A stretch of DNA of 11,437 bases, taken from contig JANWHO010000150.1 of NCBI GenBank assembly GCA_025450375.1, positions 1 through 11,437 of the forward strand, read 5' to 3'. A program made the translations under genes and the position numbers. The DNA comes from Chloroflexota bacterium. GTDB lineage: Bacteria; Chloroflexota; UBA5177; JANWHV01. Positions 7,062 through 11,437 of this stretch are shown one piece after another; position 1 is the stretch's first letter, and each line of letters opens with the position of its first letter. The notes below the pieces were generated by a model that did not search any database, was not told where the DNA came from, and saw only the letters and a program-made list of their open reading frames with translations.

Positions 7062-8492
7062 CTAGCCGCGTGCGGGGCCATACTGGCGGTCGCTCGGCAG
7101 CTCCTGGCCGACGTGAATCCCGGCGGGAATGTGCCAGCCCCCATCGCGGGCGATGATCCGGTCCGCTTCCACCGGTCCCCAGGTCCCCTGCTCGTATTCG
7201 TGGACGGGCGTCACGTTACCCAGGATCGGGTCCACCACCCTCCAGGCGTGCTCCACGCTATCCTGGCGGGCGAACAGGGTGGCATCGCCCCGGAGCGCGT
7301 CGCCCAGCAGTCGCTCATAGGAACTCATCTCGTCGCTTCCCTGGTGGCTGGCTACCAGTTCCACCTCCTCGCCTACCATGGCTTCTCCCGGCATCTTGGC
7401 GCGGGCGCCCAGGGAAATCATCACGCTGGGACTGAGCTGGAAACGGAGGAAGTTTGTTTGTCCCGGTTCCACATGACCAAACACCGCTTGCGGCGGGCGC
7501 TTGAGTTCCACCAAGACCTCGGTCGAGGTGACAGGGAGGCACTTGCCGGCCCGAATGTAAAAGGGCACTCCCGCCCAGCGCCAGGACTCGATGTGCAAGC
7601 GGAGGGCGGCGAAGGTCTCCACCTGGGAGTCCGGCGCCACGCCCGGCTCCTGACGATAGCCGCGGAACTGGCCGCGGACAACCTCGGCGGGACGGAGAGG
7701 GCGCATCGCCTCGAAGACCAGGGCCTTGGCGTCGCGCACCGCTTCATGGCCGCCGCCGGTCGGCGGCTCCATCGCCAAAAGCGCCGTTACTTGCAGCAGG
7801 TGGTTCTGCACCACGTCCCGGATCGCCCCCGCTTCCTCATAGAATCTTCCCCGGCCGCTCACCCCGAACTTTTCCGCCATGGTAATCTGCACGCTCTCCA
7901 CGTAGTTCCGGTTCCAGATCGGTTCCAGGAAGGTATTGGCGAAGCGGAAATACAGTAGGTTCTGCACGGCCTCCTTCCCCAAATAATGGTCGATGCGGAA
8001 GATCGCCGTCTCGGGAAAAAAGGACTGGATAGCCTGATTCAGGGCTTGGGCCGAAGCCAGGTCGTGGCCAAAGGGTTTCTCGAATACCACACGCGCGTTC
8101 TTGGCCAGACCCGCCTGGGAGAGCCCCTGGGCTACCACACCGAACAGACTGGGGGGGATTGCCAGATAATGGAGTGGATGGGTGGCTCCGTGGAGTTCCT
8201 GTCGCAGCCGCTGGAAGGTAACGGCGTCCTGGTAATCTCCGTCCACGTAGCGCAACCGGTCGCGGAGGGCGGAAAATGCCGAGGGATCAACCCCTCCGTG
8301 CTCCTCGAGACTGGCCCTGGCCCGTTCCATCAGTTGCTCAAGGGTCCACCCGGCCTTCGCCACCCCGATCACCGGCACCTTCAGGTGGCCATGATGAATC
8401 ATGGCCTGCAGGGCGGGGAAAATCTGCTTATAGGCAAGATCTCCAGTGGCGCCAAAGAACACCAGGGCATCAGCGGGTTGATGTTGACTCAT
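7062..8492 (-). CDS. zwf: Glucose-6-phosphate 1-dehydrogenase
   Basis: The enzyme oxidises glucose-6-phosphate to 6-phosphogluconolactone with NAD(P)+, the first step of the oxidative pentose phosphate and Entner-Doudoroff routes. The 476-residue protein carries the N-terminal dinucleotide motif FFGATGDLA (12-20), EKPFG (138-142), the active-site signature RIDHYLGKE (166-174) and [12 protein letters not shown] (223-234) with the probable catalytic histidine H231. The C-terminal domain motif [11 protein letters not shown] with the substrate-binding lysine is also present. I chose ATG at the complement of 8490-8492 because GGGAGG lies six bases before it and the NAD(P) fold begins right after. 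The longer frame to 8561 adds 23 unconserved residues. pgi follows after 15 bp. No 6-phosphogluconolactonase or gnd gene lies in the window. Confidence 0.97.
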   Translation of the reverse strand: MSQHQPADALVFFGATGDLAYKQIFPALQAMIHHGHLKVPVIGVAKAGWTLEQLMERARASLEEHGGVDPSAFSALRDRLRYVDGDYQDAVTFQRLRQELHGATHPLHYLAIPPSLFGVVAQGLSQAGLAKNARVVFEKPFGHDLASAQALNQAIQSFFPETAIFRIDHYLGKEAVQNLLYFRFANTFLEPIWNRNYVESVQITMAEKFGVSGRGRFYEEAGAIRDVVQNHLLQVTALLAMEPPTGGGHEAVRDAKALVFEAMRPLRPAEVVRGQFRGYRQEPGVAPDSQVETFAALRLHIESWRWAGVPFYIRAGKCLPVTSTEVLVELKRPPQAVFGHVEPGQTNFLRFQLSPSVMISLGARAKMPGEAMVGEEVELVASHQGSDEMSSYERLLGDALRGDATLFARQDSVEHAWRVVDPILGNVTPVHEYEQGTWGPVEADRIIARDGGWHIPAGIHVGQELPSDRQYGPARG

Positions 8493-8578
8493 TCGCGGCC
8501 TCCCGTCTTCTTGGTTCCATGCCGACCTGCGATGACGTGCGTTCCACGATTCGAGACCCACGGCAGGTTCGTGCCGCC

Positions 8579-8597
8579 TCCTCGTGTATCCTCGTGT
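8579..8597. repeat. Tandem 9-bp direct repeat TCCTCGTGT upstream of zwf
   Basis: TCCTCGTGT occurs at 8579-8587 and 8589-8597, one base apart, giving a period of 10 bp or about one helical turn. It lies about 90 bp upstream of the zwf start codon. Such spacing allows two protein subunits to bind on the same DNA face, but the role is inferred and the repeat is short. Confidence 0.4.
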
Positions 8598-8749
8598 TCA
8601 GTGTGAGGGATTGGCGCGATTTCGACCAGCAACTCTCTACCTTTGTCTTCCTACGGCGGCCCGAACCGGCCGGAAGGGTTGCCCGTACCTGATTCCGCCG
8701 CGCCCCGGCCAGGTGGACGAGAACGACACATCTTTGGCTCGATACCGAC

Positions 8750-8790
8750 GCGGCGCCGGAAGGAGTACTGCCGGCGCCGCCCTTAATTTT
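8750..8790 (+). terminator. Terminator-like hairpin with T-rich tail upstream of the epimerase operon
   Basis: GCGGCGCCGG (8750-8759) and its exact reverse complement CCGGCGCCGC (8771-8780) enclose an 11-nt loop. CC and then TTAATTTT (8783-8790) follow. A 10-bp GC-only stem with a T-rich tract fits an intrinsic terminator for rightward transcription; the tract is interrupted by AA, which weakens the call. No gene ends just upstream on the plus strand, so it would stop either an unrecognised short RNA or a leader transcript of the epimerase operon. Confidence 0.5.
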
Positions 8791-8909
8791 CGCGCGTGTA
8801 CGCAATATGTCGCTACGTAGTAGCATGTAAAGCAGGGTAGAACGAATCCAGGACACGCATGCGAGTCGCGGCGAGTTGGGCTGGGAAAGCACGGGAGAGG
8901 CGCTTGACG

Positions 8910-10073
8910 ATGCGAGTCCTGGTTACGGGCGGCGCCGGTTTCATCGGTTCGCACCTCGTGGATGCCTTGCTGGAGCACGGCTACACCGTGCGCGTCCTCG
9001 ACAATCTTACCCCGCAGGTCCACGGGCGCGCGGAAGGCGCCTCTCCGGCCCGGCCCGCGTATCTGTCCCAAGACGCGGAGCTGCAAGTTGGTGACATGCG
9101 GGATCCGGAGGCGGTAGCGCGCGCCCTGGCCGGAGTGGATCTGGTCTGTCATCTGGCGGCCGCCGTGGGGGTGGGCCAGAGCATGTACGAGGTCGCCCAC
9201 TACACCCAGAGCAACGCGGTTGGGACGGCGGTGTTGCTGGAAGCCCTCGCGCGCCGGCCGGTTCAGCGCCTGGTGGTCGCGTCGAGTATGAGTGTGTATG
9301 GCGAGGGCCTCTACGCGCGGGACGACGGGAGCGTGGTCGAGGACGCGGAACGCGGCCTGGAGGCCCTCCGTCGGGGAGACTGGGAGCCACGTGACGACGA
9401 TGGGCGCCCCTTGCGCCCGCTGGCCACCCCGGAAAGCAAACGCCCATCGCTCCAGTCCGTATATGCCCTCTCGAAGTTCGATCAGGAGCGTCTCTGTTTG
9501 CTGATCGGGAGGGCCTATGGGATCTCCACCGTAGCTCTGCGGTTCTTCAACACCTATGGGCCGCGGCAGGCGCTCGGCAATCCCTATACCGGGGTGCTTG
9601 CCATTTTTGCCGCGCGCCTCCTGGCCGGTGAACCGCCACTGATCCATGAGGACGGCTTACAGCGGCGGGACTTCGTGTCGGTGCGGGATGTGGCCCGCGC
9701 CTGCCGGCTGGCCCTGGAGGCCGGCAGCTTGCCGCCCGAGCCCATGGACGCGGTGTTTAATATCGGCAGTGGAGACTATCACACGGTTCTGGAGGTCACC
9801 GAGCGGCTGGCCCAGGCGTTGGACTCCCCGGTTGCCCCGCGAGTGGAGAGCACCTATCGGGCCGGGGACATTCGCCATTGCTACGCGGATACCACGCGGG
9901 CGCGGGAATGGCTGGGCTACCGCCCCGAGGTATCGCTGAGCGCTGGGATCGAGGAACTGGTGGCCTGGTTGGCCGAGAACGGGATCCGAGATTCCGGCGG
10001 CAGGCTCGAGCATGCCCAGGCCGAGCTCGCGGCCCGTGGGCTGGTGATCGCCACCCAATGGGAGAGCTCTTGA
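8910..10073 (+). CDS. NAD-dependent sugar epimerase, dTDP-L-rhamnose 4-epimerase-like
   Basis: This is an extended short-chain dehydrogenase/reductase of 387 residues acting on nucleotide sugars. The NAD-binding motif GGAGFIGS is at 7-14, the catalytic serine region SSMSVYGEG at 125-133, and the YxxxK motif YALSK at 185-189. RFFNTYGPRQALGNPYTGV (211-229) and EDGLQRRDFVSVRD (247-260) match the branch that includes dTDP-L-rhamnose 4-epimerase. That branch carries an insertion after SVYGEG, present here at about 134-173. Relatives as I recall them have zinc-ribbon-like cysteine pairs there, but this copy has none (YARDDG, RDDDGRPL). The start at 8910 is preceded by GGGAGAGG and begins directly with the Rossmann strand. 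ATG 8859, also with a possible ribosome site (AGGA), would add 17 residues. The stop shares one base with the next start codon. The exact sugar is uncertain. Confidence 0.88.
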   Translation: MRVLVTGGAGFIGSHLVDALLEHGYTVRVLDNLTPQVHGRAEGASPARPAYLSQDAELQVGDMRDPEAVARALAGVDLVCHLAAAVGVGQSMYEVAHYTQSNAVGTAVLLEALARRPVQRLVVASSMSVYGEGLYARDDGSVVEDAERGLEALRRGDWEPRDDDGRPLRPLATPESKRPSLQSVYALSKFDQERLCLLIGRAYGISTVALRFFNTYGPRQALGNPYTGVLAIFAARLLAGEPPLIHEDGLQRRDFVSVRDVARACRLALEAGSLPPEPMDAVFNIGSGDYHTVLEVTERLAQALDSPVAPRVESTYRAGDIRHCYADTTRAREWLGYRPEVSLSAGIEELVAWLAENGIRDSGGRLEHAQAELAARGLVIATQWESS

Positions 10074-11227
10074 TGCGCATCGATGACACCGAGACGCGGG
10101 GCGCCATGCTGATCACGGGCGGAGCGGGGTTTGTCGGCAGCAATCTAGCTCATGCCCTCCTCACCGACGGTTGGCCGGTTGTCCTGCTGGACAACTTTTC
10201 CCGAAAGGGCGTGGACCAGAATGCCGAGTGGCTGCGGGGCGTGCATGGCGATCGGGTCAGGGTGGTGGAGGGAGACGTCCGCGACAGCGAGGCGGTTGCC
10301 GAGGCCCTGGGCCGGGCGGCAACAGCGGGCGGGCGGGTGGCCGGGGTTTTCCACTTCGCGGCCCAGGTCGCCGTCACCTCGAGCCTGCGCGATCCGATGC
10401 ACGATTTCTCGGTCAACGTGGGGGGGACTATCACCCTGCTTGAAGCGCTGAGGCGCCTCGCGAACCCACCGCCGTTGGTATCGACCTCCACCAACAAGGT
10501 GTATGGAGAGTTGGCGGGTTTGGAGACCCGGCGAGCGGGCGACCGTTACATACCGGTGAACCCGACGGTGGCGGACCATGGGGTGAGTGAGGAGTGGGGG
10601 TTGGACTTCCGCAGTCCCTATGGGTGCTCGAAGGGAGCGGCGGATCAGTATGTGCTGGAGTACGCGCGGACCTTTGGCGTCCCGGCGGCGGTGTTCCGGA
10701 TGAGTTGCATTTACGGTCCCCGGCAGTTCGGGACCGAGGATCAGGGATGGGTGGCGCACTTTCTGATCACTGCCCTCCGGGGAGCGCCAATCACCATTTA
10801 CGGCGACGGCTGCCAGGTACGCGATTGCCTCTACGTGGCTGATCTGGTGCGGGCCTTCCGTCTGGCCCATGCCGGTCTTGCGGACCCGGAGGGGGGCACG
10901 CGGGCGGCGCTGTCTGGGCAGGCATTCAATATCGGCGGCGGGGCGTGCCGCGCGGTCAGTCTGCTGGAAGTGCTGGAAACTATTTCCGAGTGCCTGGGGC
11001 GGCGGCCGGAGGTGGAGTTCGCGCCCTGGCGGGTTGGGGATCAACGGTTTTTTGTCTCGGACACGCGGAAGTTCGCCGCCGCGACCGGTTGGTCTCCTCG
11101 GGTAGGGGTGGGAGAGGGGCTGACCGAGCTCTTGGGCTGGCTGCGGCGCCCGGAGGCACGGAGCGAGGCGTACGCGGAAGGCGGGGTGGGGGCCCTCGCC
11201 GGGAACGTGGCGGCCGGCGCAAGGTAA
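10073..11227 (+). CDS. NAD-dependent sugar epimerase, CDP-paratose 2-epimerase-like
   Basis: This second extended SDR protein, 384 residues, resembles CDP-paratose (CDP-tyvelose) 2-epimerase. GGAGFVGS (16-23) binds NAD. VSTSTNKVYGEL (136-147) carries the active-site threonine region, and SPYGCSKGAADQYVL (181-195) carries YxxxK. FRMSCIYGPRQFGTEDQGW (208-226) is a strong hallmark of this branch. A late block with FNIGGG and then WRVGDQRFFVSDTRK fits the substrate-binding C-terminal domain. The start ATG overlaps the preceding stop (TGATG) and has GGAGAG six bases upstream. ATG 10106 is a weaker alternative. The open frame upstream to 9878 lies within the first epimerase gene and is not real. 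The pair probably acts in one sugar-nucleotide route, perhaps for a surface polysaccharide. No synthetase or glycosyltransferase is visible, so the actual substrate is open. Confidence 0.9.
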   Translation: MRIDDTETRGAMLITGGAGFVGSNLAHALLTDGWPVVLLDNFSRKGVDQNAEWLRGVHGDRVRVVEGDVRDSEAVAEALGRAATAGGRVAGVFHFAAQVAVTSSLRDPMHDFSVNVGGTITLLEALRRLANPPPLVSTSTNKVYGELAGLETRRAGDRYIPVNPTVADHGVSEEWGLDFRSPYGCSKGAADQYVLEYARTFGVPAAVFRMSCIYGPRQFGTEDQGWVAHFLITALRGAPITIYGDGCQVRDCLYVADLVRAFRLAHAGLADPEGGTRAALSGQAFNIGGGACRAVSLLEVLETISECLGRRPEVEFAPWRVGDQRFFVSDTRKFAAATGWSPRVGVGEGLTELLGWLRRPEARSEAYAEGGVGALAGNVAAGAR

Positions 11228-11241
11228 AAGGCGCGGTGTTC

Positions 11242-11437
11242 CTACGGTTCTTGACGCAGGGGGTCGAGGAATAGGTCATCGACGGGATAGGAGAATCCTG
11301 GGATGACGTCCTCTCCGTCCAGGGTGCCACCCAGGGTAAGGATGGACGCTGGGCCGGTCAGGATATCGTGACGCCATACGTCAATGTGCCCACTCCGCGG
11401 CCAGATGACCCAGACGAGGCTCGTTCCGGCGCGGAGG
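11242..11437 (-). CDS. Uma2-family (PD-(D/E)XK-like) protein, C-terminal fragment
   Basis: An open frame on the minus strand enters from the right edge and ends at TAG (complement of 11242-11244). The 64 visible residues begin LRAGTSLVWVIWPRSG and include VWRHD, LGGTLDGEDVIPGFSYPV and DDLFLD. This is the normal C-terminal end of Uma2-family proteins (DUF820), which have a restriction-endonuclease-like fold and are highly amplified in cyanobacteria, Chloroflexota and some other phyla. Their cellular function is poorly known. The nuclease-like core residues and the start lie outside the window, so integrity cannot be judged. The gene converges on the epimerase operon with only 14 bp between the two stops. 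No terminator hairpin is visible between them. Confidence 0.8.
   Translation of the reverse strand, partial: LRAGTSLVWVIWPRSGHIDVWRHDILTGPASILTLGGTLDGEDVIPGFSYPVDDLFLDPLRQEP

Larger units (their letters stand above)
8493..8909. other. 417-bp divergent intergenic region between zwf and the epimerase operon
   Basis: I see no convincing protein gene here; the open frames that cross it lack family motifs and ribosome sites. It contains a small hairpin (CGGCA/TGCCG, 8561-8576), a 9-bp direct repeat (8579-8597), a strong terminator-like hairpin with a T-rich tail (8750-8790) and a short inverted repeat GCTAC-GTA-GTAGC (8812-8824). The stretch 8783-8830 is more AT-rich than its surroundings and probably holds the promoter of the epimerase operon, but no -35/-10 pair with good spacing can be named. 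The zwf promoter should also lie here on the minus strand, and it is equally unclear. Confidence 0.6.

Noticed and set aside
6963..7958. 331-codon open frame on the plus strand opposite zwf and pgi
   Set aside because: It is antisense to two certain genes, its translation shows no family motif, and high-GC third-position bias readily keeps such frames open.
8584..8820. 78-codon plus-strand open frame in the zwf-epimerase gap
   Set aside because: It crosses the terminator-like hairpin, has no ribosome site and shows no recognisable protein features.
8637..9647. 336-codon open frame on the minus strand opposite the first epimerase
   Set aside because: It mirrors the codon bias of the epimerase gene, lacks recognisable domains and starts inside conserved coding sequence.
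9878..10072. N-terminal extension of the second epimerase
   Set aside because: The 65 extra residues overlap the end of the first epimerase in another frame, while ATG 10073 has a good ribosome site and a TGATG overlap.

Overview
The window is high-GC bacterial chromosomal DNA, densely packed with ten recognisable genes, one of them cut by the right edge. I see no rRNA, tRNA, CRISPR array, transposase or phage gene. The taxon cannot be fixed. The high GC, the Uma2-family fragment and the mix of housekeeping and sugar-nucleotide genes would fit a lineage such as Chloroflexota or a similar environmental phylum, but that is a weak inference.

Layout. (1) 64-2345, + strand: an MmgE/PrpD-family protein whose stop overlaps the start of a phosphosulfolactate synthase (ComA/HSA32)-like protein. 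(2) 2346-2588: a convergent intergenic segment containing a large nested inverted-repeat structure whose right arm runs into the 3' end of the next gene. (3) 2576-3781, - strand: a YbjJ-like MFS transporter, divergent from (4) 3888-5418, + strand: a DeoR/GlpR-type regulator followed 19 bp later by a class I SAM-dependent methyltransferase. The short divergent region carries two opposed promoter candidates, a 10-bp palindrome and a 10-bp inverted repeat, which suggests joint control of transporter and regulator. (5) 5415-8492, - strand: zwf then pgi, two glucose-6-phosphate enzymes in one operon. Its last stop codon overlaps the stop of the methyltransferase gene. (6) 8493-8909: a 417-bp divergent region with a terminator-like hairpin placed upstream of the next gene. 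(7) 8910-11227, + strand: two SDR sugar-nucleotide epimerases, one dTDP-rhamnose-4-epimerase-like and one CDP-paratose-2-epimerase-like, joined by a TGATG stop/start overlap. (8) 11242-11437, - strand: the C-terminal end of an Uma2-family protein, running off the window.

How the genes work together. zwf and pgi set the entry of glucose-6-phosphate into the oxidative pentose phosphate pathway or glycolysis. The two epimerases make or modify activated sugars, probably for a surface glycan. The DeoR regulator, whose family usually senses phosphosugars, probably controls the MFS carrier beside it. The PrpD/ComA-like pair is the least understood unit: the coupling suggests one pathway, but neither substrate can be read from the sequence.
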